The notes: generated by a model not told the origin, from the letters alone. A stretch of DNA of 64,000 bases from an uncultured Opitutales bacterium (GCA_900545715.1 URAJ01000002.1:1-64000), one strand, 5' to 3'; positions 18,377 to 27,455 are shown, numbered from the stretch's first letter. Translations and numbers: made by a program.

Positions 18377-18802
18377 TCAGCGCAGCGCGAGCTCAAGCCC
18401 GCGCGAGATGCTTTCGATATCGCCACCTGAAAATGAATCGCCGAGTGACTTTCGCCATTTTATTATTTTTTGCAAAATCGAGAGGTATGCCGAAACCCTT
18501 TTCTTATCGACCGCCACCAAAACGATTATTTTAGCGCGGCAATCTTCCGTCGGCCAATCGACGCCCGATTCGCATATCCCCGCAAGCACGTATTCGCGGT
18601 CGAGGCCCGCAATTCTTCCGTGGGGGACGGCGAGGCCTTTGTCGAGATACGTTGAGGCAGTGTCTTCGCGCAAATATACGGCTTCTTTCAAATCATCGAC
18701 TTTCTCGGGCGGCAGATTCGGCGAGAGTTCATTCAGTAAAAATTCGAAGCATTCCGATTGATCGGCAAAATTTCCCAGGCGAATGGCTTTTATAAAAGGC
18801 AT
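18377..18802 (-). CDS. PTS EIIA (fructose/nitrogen type)-like protein
   Basis: A 141-residue stand-alone EIIA domain of the mannitol/fructose/Ntr class. The phospho-acceptor histidine is in KGLAVPHGRIAG, preceded by VYLREDTASTYLDKG, matching the PtsN/FruA pattern. No EIIB or EIIC genes are nearby, so a regulatory PtsN-like role is more likely than sugar transport. It is followed 23 nt later by the CLC gene, hinting at a link to ion homeostasis as known for PtsN and potassium, but that is inference. Confidence 0.85.
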   Translation of the reverse strand: MPFIKAIRLGNFADQSECFEFLLNELSPNLPPEKVDDLKEAVYLREDTASTYLDKGLAVPHGRIAGLDREYVLAGICESGVDWPTEDCRAKIIVLVAVDKKRVSAYLSILQKIIKWRKSLGDSFSGGDIESISRGLELALR

Positions 18803-18909
18803 ATTCTTATAATATCACAAAAGTCGGACAAAACGTCAAGACAACTCGCCCGCCAATATGCCGCGCTGTGAAAATTTCTATCGGTTTTGCCGCGTCAAGG
18901 CGGAAGATA

Positions 18910-20346
18910 TTATTCCGAGACTTCTGCCATTATAAATCCGTACGGTTCAAGGCGGAGAGAGAGTTTGTTTCCAGACTTGTACAATTCGGCGCCCGAGGAA
19001 ATCTTGGTTTTAAAATTTTTGGAAGCGTCAAAATCAATAAAAACGTCTGCTTGGGAATTTTTAGTGTTAGCCGCGCAAATGAGAGTCTGTCCAGAGTTTT
19101 TGTCGGCTTTTGCAAACGACACTATCTTTTCGGGAGAGGAATTTTTTAATGGGATAGTGGAGCCGCGGTACAATGCGGGCAGGCTTTTTTTCAATTCTAC
19201 TAGTTTTTTTACAAATTGCATGCGCCGCTTTCCGTCGTCGGTAAGTGCGTTTGACCAGTCGATTCCAAGCCCACCGTAATACCTATTTGAAAAAATGCTG
19301 TGGCGCGCTGCGTCGGCTACTTCGTTGCCGTTATATATAAAAGGAACTCCGTCTATAGAAAAGTTTAAGAATAAAATACTGTCCGCGCCCGCTCTGCCTA
19401 TTGATTTATCCGGGCGTTTATCCCCCGCGTCCATTGCCATATCGTGGTTTTCCCTGCAGCGCAGAAATACGGAGTTTTTCGGGAATTCCGACTTTTCGCG
19501 CGCGAGGGCCGACATTAACTTTTCCGCGGAACCCCCTTTTTCGTAAACGTCCTTCAATGCCCACAGCCAATAGAATCCGTAGCTTGCATCGTAGGTTTGC
19601 AAATGGTTTTTCGGGCGTATGCCCTCGCTGAAAAAGAGAAAATCCGGCTTTAATTTTCTCATTCTTTTTGCGCCCTCCTCCCAAAATGAAAGCGGTATGA
19701 GGTCTTCAACGTCGCACCTAAACCCGTCGAAATCGTATTCTTTGACGAGATATTCCATATTTTTAAGCATGTATTCGCGCAGCTTGGGGTTGTCGTAATC
19801 GAGCTGCGGAAATTTCCAGTCGCCGACTTTTACTGTGCCGTCTGGGTTGCGCTTTACGAAATCGGGATGCTCGGATATTAAATCCGCCTTTGGCCCGCAG
19901 TGGAAATAAACTATGTCGTAAACTACTTTTAGCCCCAGTGAATGCGCCTTTGCCACAAATTCCTTCAAGTCCTGCGGCGTCCCGTACTCGGGGTCTATTT
20001 TAAAATAGTCTTTTTGTCTGTAAGGATTTTTTGGGTTTTTCCCAAACGCCTTTTGTCTGCCGCTCCAAAAATCTTTATTTGCGTCGTCGTCCGCAAGGAC
20101 GACCGGGCAAAGTTGTATGATGCCAACGCCAAGCGACGCCACGTGTTCGAGCAATTTTTCCCCCGCTTTCAGAGTTCCCGCCCTCGTGAACGGTCTCAAA
20201 AAAATTTGGTACACCGTGGATTTTGAAAATTCCTCCGAAACGGCGCGCGCCTCGCTTTGCGGGCACGGTTCGTCATCGTACCTAACCTGTTGGGATAGCA
20301 ATGGAAGGGCGCAAACACACAATATACTTATAATTGTGTACTTCAT
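18910..20346 (-). CDS. Secreted GH13 alpha-amylase family glycosidase
   Basis: A 478-residue protein with a signal peptide (MKYTIISILCVCALPLLS) and a GH13 TIM barrel. The family regions are visible: VVYDIVYFHC (region I), FDGFRCDVED with nucleophile Asp212, FLFFSEG with acid/base Glu241 and RCRENHD with Asp302. A short beta domain ends the protein. Expected activity is hydrolysis or transfer on alpha-glucans in the periplasm or outside. In region I the usual DxVxNH is DIVYFHC, a deviation but with the His kept. It is divergent from the six-hairpin glycosidase gene (152 bp between starts), so shared regulation is possible. Confidence 0.9.
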   Translation of the reverse strand: MKYTIISILCVCALPLLSQQVRYDDEPCPQSEARAVSEEFSKSTVYQIFLRPFTRAGTLKAGEKLLEHVASLGVGIIQLCPVVLADDDANKDFWSGRQKAFGKNPKNPYRQKDYFKIDPEYGTPQDLKEFVAKAHSLGLKVVYDIVYFHCGPKADLISEHPDFVKRNPDGTVKVGDWKFPQLDYDNPKLREYMLKNMEYLVKEYDFDGFRCDVEDLIPLSFWEEGAKRMRKLKPDFLFFSEGIRPKNHLQTYDASYGFYWLWALKDVYEKGGSAEKLMSALAREKSEFPKNSVFLRCRENHDMAMDAGDKRPDKSIGRAGADSILFLNFSIDGVPFIYNGNEVADAARHSIFSNRYYGGLGIDWSNALTDDGKRRMQFVKKLVELKKSLPALYRGSTIPLKNSSPEKIVSFAKADKNSGQTLICAANTKNSQADVFIDFDASKNFKTKISSGAELYKSGNKLSLRLEPYGFIMAEVSE

Positions 20347-20498
20347 ACTAGAAATTTATATTTTCGCCCCGCCCCATTTCAAGTAAAAAAATTTGCCGCG
20401 CAAAGTGACCGGTAAATTCTGAGTTTTACTCTTGCTGAAAGAACGTTTTTTTGCCATATTTTTAATAAATACGGCTTTATTATTAGGGAGAGGTTATT

Positions 20499-22724
20499 AT
20501 GAAAAAAATATTGATTGCATTGATTTTTGCTACGCAGGCGGCTTTTGGCGCAAGTCAGCCCCATAGCGTTGCAACCGAAGGCAAAGGCGCCGCGCCGACT
20601 GACGGATATACGCCCCCGATAATCGGGAACGGCTCGATTTGCACGAGCGTCGATTACCTCGGCGGACAGGCGCAGCGCAAGTACGTCAATTATTTCCCGG
20701 AGGTCGTCTGGGCCGGGCGGCGCACGAATCTTCCGTTTACGTCGCTTTCCACAATGGGGCACTTTGAGTGCGAAATTTCCGTTGACGGGGCGCCGCTCGG
20801 CGAGCCGATATCGTGGAGGCAAACTTTGAACACGACGGAAGCCTACACCGAGTGCGAAGTGGAGTACGCATCGGCCACAGTGAAGACTGTCGCGTTTGTC
20901 CCGTACGGATACGATATGTTGGTTGTCAAAAAAACGGTTGCCCCTAAATCGGGCGGCGCGAAAACAGCCGACGTAAAATTCAAGTACAAGTTTACTGACA
21001 AAGACTCCACTTATCCTCCCGCGAGGACGATAATGCGCCAGAGGCAATACGAAGCCCAGCCAAATTCGGCGTCTTTATTTTATAGAATATTTGGGCATAA
21101 AGACTATAACGGCGAGATATCCGCAACATCGTCCGCGCCCGCGAAAGTAATCACCGACAACACCTCAATAACTCTCGAATCCCATTTCGACCTCTCAAAG
21201 GGCGATGCGACTTCGGCATATTTTGTGACATACGCAGACGATTTTAACAAGGGAAACCGCGAAAAGAACTCCGCCGCACTAAAAAAATATATTTCCGAAA
21301 AGGGTTTTGAAGGCATATTTTCAGACCATAAGCAAAATTGGAAGAATTTCTGGGGAAATGAGTTTGTGTCGCTTCCCGACGCCCCGATGCAAGACGCATA
21401 CCAAACCGGCCTCTACCATCTGAGGACTGTATGCACAAAATGGTCGTTCCCGGTCGGATTGATGGGGCATGGAGCGGCATGGTCCGGAAGATTCTTCGGG
21501 TTCGACGAAATGTTTGCGCAGTCCGGGGCAGTTTCCGCGGGAAAATTCGACATTTCTGTGCGCACTCCGAATTTTAGAAAAGACCTTCTCCCGGTGGCAA
21601 TGAGGAGAGTCCAGCACTACTCGGACAATTCCATAAAAAAATTCGGAGCCCGCTATGCGTGGGAGTCGCTCGAAGACGGCTCGGAAGGTGCGCCAAATCC
21701 CGCGGGATTCTGGATTGACCACGTCTTCCACATGGCAAATATAGCCAACAGCTGCTGGAAACACTACCTTTACACGGGCGATAAAAAATTCCTCGAAGAA
21801 ACGGCCTATCCGGTAATCCGCGAGTGCGCCGCGTTCTATTACTCCCACATGCTCTACGAGGACGCCGAAGGCCGGACGATTTTCGGCAGATGCACGGACA
21901 TCGAAAGGCTCGGACCCGCAGTACTCAACGCATTTATGAGCTCGTGCGGGGCAATATACAACTTTGAAATAGCAGCGCGCGCGGCAGAGATATTGGGGGT
22001 GGATTCCGACTACGCCTCAAAGCTTTTGGCCGCCGCCAAAGGCCTCCGTGCAAGCCTTCCGCACGACGGAGAAATGTATCTTCCGTTCGAGGGCTGCAAA
22101 GAAAAGAGTTTTGTATCCATAACCGGCTTGTACCCCTACACTATCTTCGACGAAAGCGAGAAAAAACAAGTCGCCGCCCTCTACGACTTTATGAAAAACA
22201 TAAGCAAGGCCGGCAATATGTATCCCGTCGGGAACAAGACATGCACTTGGTACGCGGGCATACTTTCGTCCGCGCTCGCCAATATACGCGACTGCAATGG
22301 CCCTGAAACAATGCTCTCCGCCACCGCCCAAACAACCGGCAAATTCGGCGAGACTTGGGAAATAAACGAACCCGGAATCCGCAGCACTCCGTGGTTTACG
22401 ACGTCCGCGGGTAGCTATGTGCACGCCGTCAACCAGATGCTCGTCAATCCGCGCGAAAACGGCGAAGTAGACATAGCAGTCGCAGCCTCGCCAAAATGGA
22501 AAGACTACTCTTTTGAGCTTCCGTCATACGGAGGGGCGAGAGTCAAGGCAAAGGTGGAAAACGGCAAATTTGCGAGTCTCGAATACATCGGGGGCAAGTC
22601 TGACTCCCAAAAGCGCACCCTCGTGATTCCCAAGCGTCTGATGCCGGCGGATAAAATCTCAAAAGACTGGGAGGCTAAAGATAAATACTTTAAAATTCCG
22701 GTAAACGGAAATTTCTCTCTCTAA
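20499..22724 (+). CDS. Secreted six-hairpin glycosidase-like protein (GH65/GH95-like)
   Basis: A 741-residue exported protein with signal peptide MKKILIALIFATQAAFGA. An N-terminal beta-sandwich (about 30-250: GYTPPIIGNGSICTSVDYLGG ... EYASATVKTVAFVPYGYD) precedes an (alpha/alpha)6 barrel with QTGLYHLRTVCTKW, GRFFGFDEMF, NPAGFWIDHVFHMANIANSCW and TDIERLGPAVLNAFM; a C-terminal beta domain ends it. This layout is shared by GH65, GH95 and relatives (trehalose/maltose phosphorylases, alpha-fucosidases). I cannot name the substrate. A GGGAGAGG stretch lies about 10 nt before the ATG. Two hairpins lie downstream. Confidence 0.75.
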   Translation: MKKILIALIFATQAAFGASQPHSVATEGKGAAPTDGYTPPIIGNGSICTSVDYLGGQAQRKYVNYFPEVVWAGRRTNLPFTSLSTMGHFECEISVDGAPLGEPISWRQTLNTTEAYTECEVEYASATVKTVAFVPYGYDMLVVKKTVAPKSGGAKTADVKFKYKFTDKDSTYPPARTIMRQRQYEAQPNSASLFYRIFGHKDYNGEISATSSAPAKVITDNTSITLESHFDLSKGDATSAYFVTYADDFNKGNREKNSAALKKYISEKGFEGIFSDHKQNWKNFWGNEFVSLPDAPMQDAYQTGLYHLRTVCTKWSFPVGLMGHGAAWSGRFFGFDEMFAQSGAVSAGKFDISVRTPNFRKDLLPVAMRRVQHYSDNSIKKFGARYAWESLEDGSEGAPNPAGFWIDHVFHMANIANSCWKHYLYTGDKKFLEETAYPVIRECAAFYYSHMLYEDAEGRTIFGRCTDIERLGPAVLNAFMSSCGAIYNFEIAARAAEILGVDSDYASKLLAAAKGLRASLPHDGEMYLPFEGCKEKSFVSITGLYPYTIFDESEKKQVAALYDFMKNISKAGNMYPVGNKTCTWYAGILSSALANIRDCNGPETMLSATAQTTGKFGETWEINEPGIRSTPWFTTSAGSYVHAVNQMLVNPRENGEVDIAVAASPKWKDYSFELPSYGGARVKAKVENGKFASLEYIGGKSDSQKRTLVIPKRLMPADKISKDWEAKDKYFKIPVNGNFSL

Positions 22725-22740
22725 AAATAAAATTTTTATG

Positions 22741-22771
22741 AAAAAACGCTCTTTAACGGGGCGTTTTTTTG
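22741..22771 (+). terminator. Intrinsic terminator of the six-hairpin glycosidase gene
   Basis: Stem AAAAAACGC (22741-22749) and GCGTTTTTT (22761-22769), loop TCTTTAACGGG, T run. It begins 17 nt after the stop codon. Confidence 0.8.
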
Positions 22772-22832
22772 TCTTTTAAAAAAAATTTGCAACAGCAAGC
22801 GACTTTAATTTTGCGCAAGTATCCATTCCTTC

Positions 22833-22859
22833 AAAAAGCGGAGAAATCCGCATTTTTTT
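22833..22859. terminator. Second hairpin with T run upstream of prs
   Basis: AAAAAGCGGA, loop GAAA, TCCGCATTTTTTT: a compact stem flanked by A and T runs. It may be a back-up terminator for the gene upstream, or act on read-through towards prs. Confidence 0.55.
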
Positions 22860-22928
22860 GAGTGAAGCGGAAACTTTTTTGTAGGCAGATTTGCGGGGCT
22901 GCGTATTTTATATTTAAGGCGAATTGCC

Positions 22929-22956
22929 TTGACTGTAAAATCGCGCGAGATAATTT
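22929..22956 (+). promoter_or_regulatory. Candidate sigma-70 promoter of prs
   Basis: TTGACT at 22929-22934 and TAATTT at 22951-22956 with a 16-bp spacer, 33 bp before the prs ATG. The -35 box is good and the -10 box is weak. Confidence 0.4.
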
Positions 22957-22988
22957 TATAACACAATGGATTTTTCCAAGATAATCGC

Positions 22989-23945
22989 ATGAAAATTGAC
23001 AATCTTAAAATATTTACCGGCAGGGCCCACCCCGCCCTCGCGCAATCAATCTGCAAAGAACTATCAATGCCCCTCGGCAACGCGGTAGTGGAATCGTTTC
23101 CTGACAGCGAAACATTCGTAAAAATAATAGACCATATCCGCGGCGACGACGTGTTCATAATACAGCCGACGAGCAAGCCCTCGAACGAAAGCGTAATGGA
23201 GCTGTTGATAATGATAGACGCCGCCCGTAGGGCGTCCGCAAAGCGCATAACGGCGGTACTCCCGTTCTTCGGATACGCGAGGCAGGATAGGAAAGACCAG
23301 CCGAGAGTGCCGATTACCGCAAAACTCATAGCCAATTTGCTCGTTGCCGCAGGCGCAAACAGGGTTTTGACGCTCGATTTGCACGCGACTCAAATCCAGG
23401 GATTTTTTGATATCCCATGCGACCACCTCTATGCTTCTCCCGTTATATACGACTATCTCGAAGGGCAGTCGTACATAAATAACCTAACGGTTTTCTCTCC
23501 CGACGTTGGCGGGCTGAAACGCGCGCAGAGCTATGCAACGCTCTTTGACTGCCCGCTTGGGTTTATCGCCAAGCGAAGAATAAGCGCCGAAGTCGTGGAA
23601 GCCACAAGCCTTGTTGGAGAAGTTGAAGGACGCGATATTTTGATTGTTGACGACATGACCGAGACCGCCGGAACTCTGACAGCCGCCGCCAAAATCCTAA
23701 AATCAAAAGGGGCGAAATCAGTGAGGGCTGCAGTCACGCACGCGATACTTACAGAAACTGCATACGACAGGCTCTCTGAACATTGGCTCGACGAACTGAT
23801 AATAACGGATTCAACTCCTCCGGACGAGCGCTACAAGGAATATCCGATTACCGTTCTTACTATTGGACATTTGCTTACAGAAGCTATTTTGAGAATCCAC
23901 AACAATATGTCTGTGACGTCTCTTTTCAAAGTAAAAGGTTTTTAA
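22989..23945 (+). CDS. prs: Ribose-phosphate pyrophosphokinase
   Basis: A 318-residue PRPP synthase that makes 5-phosphoribosyl 1-diphosphate from ribose 5-phosphate and ATP. Family blocks are intact: KIFTGRAHPALAQSICKEL, FGYARQDRKDQPRVPITAK (ATP loop), LDLHATQIQGFFDIPCDHL (metal site), VFSPDVGGLKRA, and the PRPP-binding IVDDMTETAGTL. Length is normal for class I enzymes. It has its own candidate promoter and a terminator 31 nt after the stop, so it is monocistronic. Confidence 0.97.
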   Translation: MKIDNLKIFTGRAHPALAQSICKELSMPLGNAVVESFPDSETFVKIIDHIRGDDVFIIQPTSKPSNESVMELLIMIDAARRASAKRITAVLPFFGYARQDRKDQPRVPITAKLIANLLVAAGANRVLTLDLHATQIQGFFDIPCDHLYASPVIYDYLEGQSYINNLTVFSPDVGGLKRAQSYATLFDCPLGFIAKRRISAEVVEATSLVGEVEGRDILIVDDMTETAGTLTAAAKILKSKGAKSVRAAVTHAILTETAYDRLSEHWLDELIITDSTPPDERYKEYPITVLTIGHLLTEAILRIHNNMSVTSLFKVKGF

Positions 23946-23976
23946 CTGCTAATTCTCTTTTGCGTATATAAAAAAG

Positions 23977-24000
23977 AACCCCGCAAAAGCGGGGTTTTTT
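23977..24000 (+). terminator. Intrinsic terminator of prs
   Basis: AACCCCGC, loop AAAA, GCGGGGTT followed by TTTT: a GC-rich 8-bp stem. Confidence 0.9.
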
Positions 24001-24069
24001 AGCGCATAAAGAAGCCTTTAAGCTTGAAAAAACGAGACGATTAAAAAAAATAGTAAAAAACGCATTTCA

Positions 24070-24696
24070 ATGGACGAATTTTATTCGGATAACTTTTTTG
24101 ACGGGAACGCGCCAATCGGGTGGTCGGAGCGCGACTGGTTCGACTATCTAAAAAAATCGGAAAGAGAAATTTCTAAATTTGCGTCCGTGTATTCCGTAAA
24201 CAGGCTGCGCGGAAAAAGCCTCGAAGAAATAGCAACAATAGCGGGCTGGCCCATACCTAAATTCGACGACGAATATTTTGAGGAGTCCGACGCGGAATTT
24301 TCCGACGAGCCGTGGACCCTGCTAAACCACCCCGTATATATAATAACGCGTGGATTGATGCGCTGCTTGCAGGAACATCTTGGCCGCGTGATAGCTGAAA
24401 CCCTCATAAGCCCAATTTTAGTTTGGGATATTTCAAAAACAATAGGCGAAACGTCTTTTTTTATGGCGCTTGGCGCAAATTCCACGGATCTGAGCGAAGA
24501 TTTGCTCGCGCGGTGCAACTATAAGATGGCGGCAGTCAAGCTCAACGAGATAATCGCAAAACTATCTGAGATTGGCATTCCGGAATCCGAACAGGGAGCT
24601 GAACGCATAAGGAGAATAAATGCGATAGTCTTTGATCTCCGCCAGTTATGCTTAAATCTCGCCGAACAATCGGCTGCCAAACCAAAAAATTTATGA
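24070..24696 (+). CDS. Hypothetical protein, no recognised domain
   Basis: A 208-residue soluble-looking protein that I do not recognise. No signal peptide or membrane segment. The N-terminal third is acidic and aromatic (DEFYSDNFFDGNAPIGWSERDWFDYL), the rest is predicted mostly helical (LGRVIAETLISPILVWDISKTIGETSFFMALGANSTDLSEDLLARCNYKMAAVKLNEIIAKL). Its TGA overlaps the ATG of the next gene (ATGA at 24693-24696), so the two are translationally coupled. The partner is an exported PhoD-like pseudoenzyme. Codon use matches the surroundings. Confidence 0.7.
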   Translation: MDEFYSDNFFDGNAPIGWSERDWFDYLKKSEREISKFASVYSVNRLRGKSLEEIATIAGWPIPKFDDEYFEESDAEFSDEPWTLLNHPVYIITRGLMRCLQEHLGRVIAETLISPILVWDISKTIGETSFFMALGANSTDLSEDLLARCNYKMAAVKLNEIIAKLSEIGIPESEQGAERIRRINAIVFDLRQLCLNLAEQSAAKPKNL

Positions 24697-25991
24697 CAAT
24701 AAAAAAATCCCTAATATTTGCGTTCGTTGCTGCTACTGCGACGGTTTTATCGGCAACCCAAACAATGGTAGGCGACGTTGGCGTCCGCGAGGCGCGCGTA
24801 TGGTTTAACGGCGCTGGCTCGGACGTTTCGGCTACATGCACAGCCGGAGGTAAAAAATCTGAAGGAGCAATAAGAAAAGCGTGCGGCAATGCTGCCGGCG
24901 AGTCGGGGGTTGCAATATTCTCCGGATTAAAAGCCGGCACCGACTATGAATATTCTATAAGCGGCAAAGACGGCAAAGTTTTAGCCTCTGGCGCTTTTAA
25001 GACAGCCCCCGACCATAAAGACCGCACTCCCCCGCCAGATTTCGCATTCGCCGTTTTTGGCGAAAACTATGTAAACGACAAAGAATTTGACCCTCCTTTC
25101 AAGACGCCCGGCGGCGAGTACGAAATATACTCTGCGGCGGCTTCAAAAAAGCCCGCATTTTGCATTTGGGCGGACGGCATGAACACTCTTAGAAACGCCG
25201 ACGAAAGCTCGGAATCCGCAAAATTTTTAAGGGGAGTATCCGCGAGGGATTTAGGCGAAGTAAAAGACTTAATTTCAAAATTTCCCAACTACGGAGTTGC
25301 CGCAAGGAATTCGTTTTACGGCAAAAATAACGATTCAAATTCTGCAAATATCGCCGACGCATCTTGCGCATTCGATATGCTTTGGGCAAATCCTGCGGCG
25401 CGCCCCGGAGGAGCAAAAGCCTACTCTTTCCAATACGCCGACGCCGAATTCTTCGTTCTCGACGACTGCACCAATCGATCTTACCTCGACTACCGCGAAA
25501 ACCGCCCGTCATATCTTGGCGACGCCCAGCTCAACTGGCTTATGGGCGCATTGCAAAACTCGAAGGCAAACTTTAAGTTTGTGGTGCTAAATTCCCCGTT
25601 TGCGAATCCGGTAGCTACGCGCGACAATTTTGCTTTTTCCGCAAACGAGCGCAAAATTCTTTCAGATTTTCTCGTATTTGCAAAGATACCGGGAGTTGTG
25701 TTTTTATCGGCAAACAAGCCCTATGGCGAGCTTTCAAGGCTGATAAGAGCGGGAGGCTATCCATTGTACGATCTCACCGTAGGGCCATTGACAGGGCGTC
25801 CGGTAGATGAAATTGCGGAGATGAATTACTTCCGCGTCCCGAGCAGCTCAATCACAAAGCGTTCCTTTGCGATGGTAAAGGTTGACGGGCCGGAAGACGA
25901 CCGCGCCGTGACATTTGCGTTTTTTGACTCAAAAGGCGGGCAGCTGTTTTCATCGACGGTAAAGCTTTCCGAGCTTAAAAAATTTGAATAA
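24693..25991 (+). CDS. Exported PhoD-like metallophosphatase-fold protein, probably inactive
   Basis: A 432-residue protein starting with MTIKKSLIFAFVAATATVLSA, a signal peptide; an N-terminal fibronectin-like domain (to about residue 105; GVREARVWFNG ... LKAGTDYEYSISGKDG) is followed by a PhoD-type phosphatase domain. The scaffold is clear (LDDCTNRSYLDYRENRP and YLGDAQLNWL are PhoD landmarks), but the metal ligands are replaced: the GD(N/Q) site reads WADGMN (159-164), the WDDHDYG site reads VAARNSFYG (202-210) and the GDRH site reads SANKPYG (339-345). The frame is intact, so this looks like a diverged pseudoenzyme rather than a decayed gene. It starts inside the stop of the upstream unknown gene (ATGA). 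A start at 24648 is possible in frame but would hide the signal. Confidence 0.75.
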   Translation: MTIKKSLIFAFVAATATVLSATQTMVGDVGVREARVWFNGAGSDVSATCTAGGKKSEGAIRKACGNAAGESGVAIFSGLKAGTDYEYSISGKDGKVLASGAFKTAPDHKDRTPPPDFAFAVFGENYVNDKEFDPPFKTPGGEYEIYSAAASKKPAFCIWADGMNTLRNADESSESAKFLRGVSARDLGEVKDLISKFPNYGVAARNSFYGKNNDSNSANIADASCAFDMLWANPAARPGGAKAYSFQYADAEFFVLDDCTNRSYLDYRENRPSYLGDAQLNWLMGALQNSKANFKFVVLNSPFANPVATRDNFAFSANERKILSDFLVFAKIPGVVFLSANKPYGELSRLIRAGGYPLYDLTVGPLTGRPVDEIAEMNYFRVPSSSITKRSFAMVKVDGPEDDRAVTFAFFDSKGGQLFSSTVKLSELKKFE

Positions 25992-26100
25992 CGCCTTTTT
26001 TAGGGGAATTGGCGCTGAGACTGTAAATGCGATTTTTACAATTCCGCGACGCGCAAATATTTTTTTAAGGCGAAAAATTTTAAAATTCTAAAATTGAATA

Positions 26101-26130
26101 AAAAGGAGCGGTATTTCCGCTCTTTTTTTT
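26101..26130 (+). terminator. Intrinsic terminator downstream of the PhoD-like gene
   Basis: AAAAGGAGCGG, loop TATTT, CCGCTCTTTTTTTT; one G-T pair in the stem. About 110 nt after the stop at 25991. Confidence 0.75.
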
Positions 26131-26249
26131 TGCCGAAGTGGATTTTGGCGACTAAACAATAGAAAAAATATTAGTTTTGGCTAAGAGTTTAAATCCCGCA
26201 AAAAGACACTTCTGCAAAATTTCATTAAATTTAGCAAAAGTATCAAGTA

Positions 26250-26274
26250 ATAAACCCGTCTTAGACGGGTTTAT
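26250..26274. terminator. Hairpin downstream of carA
   Basis: A perfect 11-bp stem, ATAAACCCGTC (26250-26260), loop TTA, GACGGGTTTAT (26264-26274). It lies 32 nt after the carA stop on the minus strand; the T tract is short, so it may act as a 3' stabiliser as well as a terminator. Confidence 0.6.
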
Positions 26275-26305
26275 ATCGCGCAATTTATACTCTAAGACTG
26301 CTTTT

Positions 26306-27451
26306 TTACGAATTTTTTGAAGCCAAATCGTAGAAAACGTCGAACGGGTAGCCCGTTCCCGGAATGCCGGGAGCCGCCGACGGGTGGTATTGTATTGAAA
26401 ACACCGGCAATTCCTTGTGGCGCAACCCCTCAACCGATCCGTCTTCAAGATTTACTTCCGTGACAATGCCCCCGGCGTTCTCAATAGAATTGGCGTCTGC
26501 CACAAAGCTGTGGTTTTGAAATGTAATGCCAACTTTTCCCGTTTCCAAATTTCGCACAGGATAATTGCCGCCATGGTGGCCAAATTTGAGTTTATGGGTT
26601 TTGGCTCCAAACGCTCGCGCAATAATCTGATGTCCAAATCCTACGCCAAATACGGGGTATTTTTTTATCAATTTTTCCGCCACTTTGACCGCTCCGTCTG
26701 CCGCCGCAGGATCTCCCGCCCCGCTCGATAAAAATACGCATTTCGGCGCAAATTCGGCAATCTCTTCCGCGGAAACGCCAGCGGGAAATACCGTCACTTC
26801 AAAGCCGCTGTACGCGAGGCTCAAGAGCATCGACTTTTTTGCGCCGAAGTCGATTGCCGCGCATTTTAATAGCGGCATGGTCCGCCCGCGCGTATTTATA
26901 TGCACTCCTCCAAGCGAAAAAGGTTTTATATTTTCGGCGGAATCGTCAAAGCGGTAGGCCGACTTGCAACTTGTTTCGCCCAAATAATTTGAGCCCTCTA
27001 TTCCGCTCCACGACTTGGCGAGCCTCACTGCCTCCTCGTCGGAAATGTCTTCGGTGGATAGGCAGGCTTTTAGCGAGCCTCCAATTCTAATTTTTCGCGT
27101 AATCGTGCGGGTGTCCACGCCGCTAATGCCGGGGATTGAATTTATTTCCAAATATTCGCCGAGCCCCATGCTGCTTCTCCAGTTGCTCGGCTTTTCGCAG
27201 TCCTGGGCAACCACAAGCCCTGCGGCTTTTATTCCACCGCTTTCCGCGTCCTCCGGGTTTATCCCGTAGCAGCCGATTTCCGTAAAAGTCATTACCAAAA
27301 TATTCATGAAGTTTGAAGGGTCCGTGAGCAATTCTTGGTATCCCATCATCGAGGTGTTAAAAACGGCCTCTCCAACTACGGTTTTCTTCGCGCCGAAGGG
27401 CTTCCCCCTAAATACGGCGCCGTCTTCAAATGCAAGTATAGCGCTTTTCAT
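26306..27451 (-). CDS. carA: Carbamoyl phosphate synthase small subunit with inactive glutaminase site
   Basis: A 381-residue CarA by layout: N-terminal CarA domain (FEDGAVFRGKPFGAKKTVVGEAVFNTSMMGYQELLTDPS) and a class I glutamine amidotransferase domain from about residue 195. The nucleophile elbow normally GICLGHQ reads GVGFGHQ: Cys is Gly271 (codon GGA, 26639-26641). The triad His is kept in IQYHP but the Glu two residues later is Ser (TCG). LSNGPGDP reads LSSGAGDP. So glutamine cannot be hydrolysed by the known mechanism, as in ureotelic animal CPS I where Cys is Ser. The frame is intact and otherwise well conserved, suggesting a structural role with CarB using free ammonia. It starts 4 nt after the carB stop, in the order carB-carA. 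Confidence 0.92.
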   Translation of the reverse strand: MKSAILAFEDGAVFRGKPFGAKKTVVGEAVFNTSMMGYQELLTDPSNFMNILVMTFTEIGCYGINPEDAESGGIKAAGLVVAQDCEKPSNWRSSMGLGEYLEINSIPGISGVDTRTITRKIRIGGSLKACLSTEDISDEEAVRLAKSWSGIEGSNYLGETSCKSAYRFDDSAENIKPFSLGGVHINTRGRTMPLLKCAAIDFGAKKSMLLSLAYSGFEVTVFPAGVSAEEIAEFAPKCVFLSSGAGDPAAADGAVKVAEKLIKKYPVFGVGFGHQIIARAFGAKTHKLKFGHHGGNYPVRNLETGKVGITFQNHSFVADANSIENAGGIVTEVNLEDGSVEGLRHKELPVFSIQYHPSAAPGIPGTGYPFDVFYDLASKNS

Positions 27452-27455
27452 TTTC

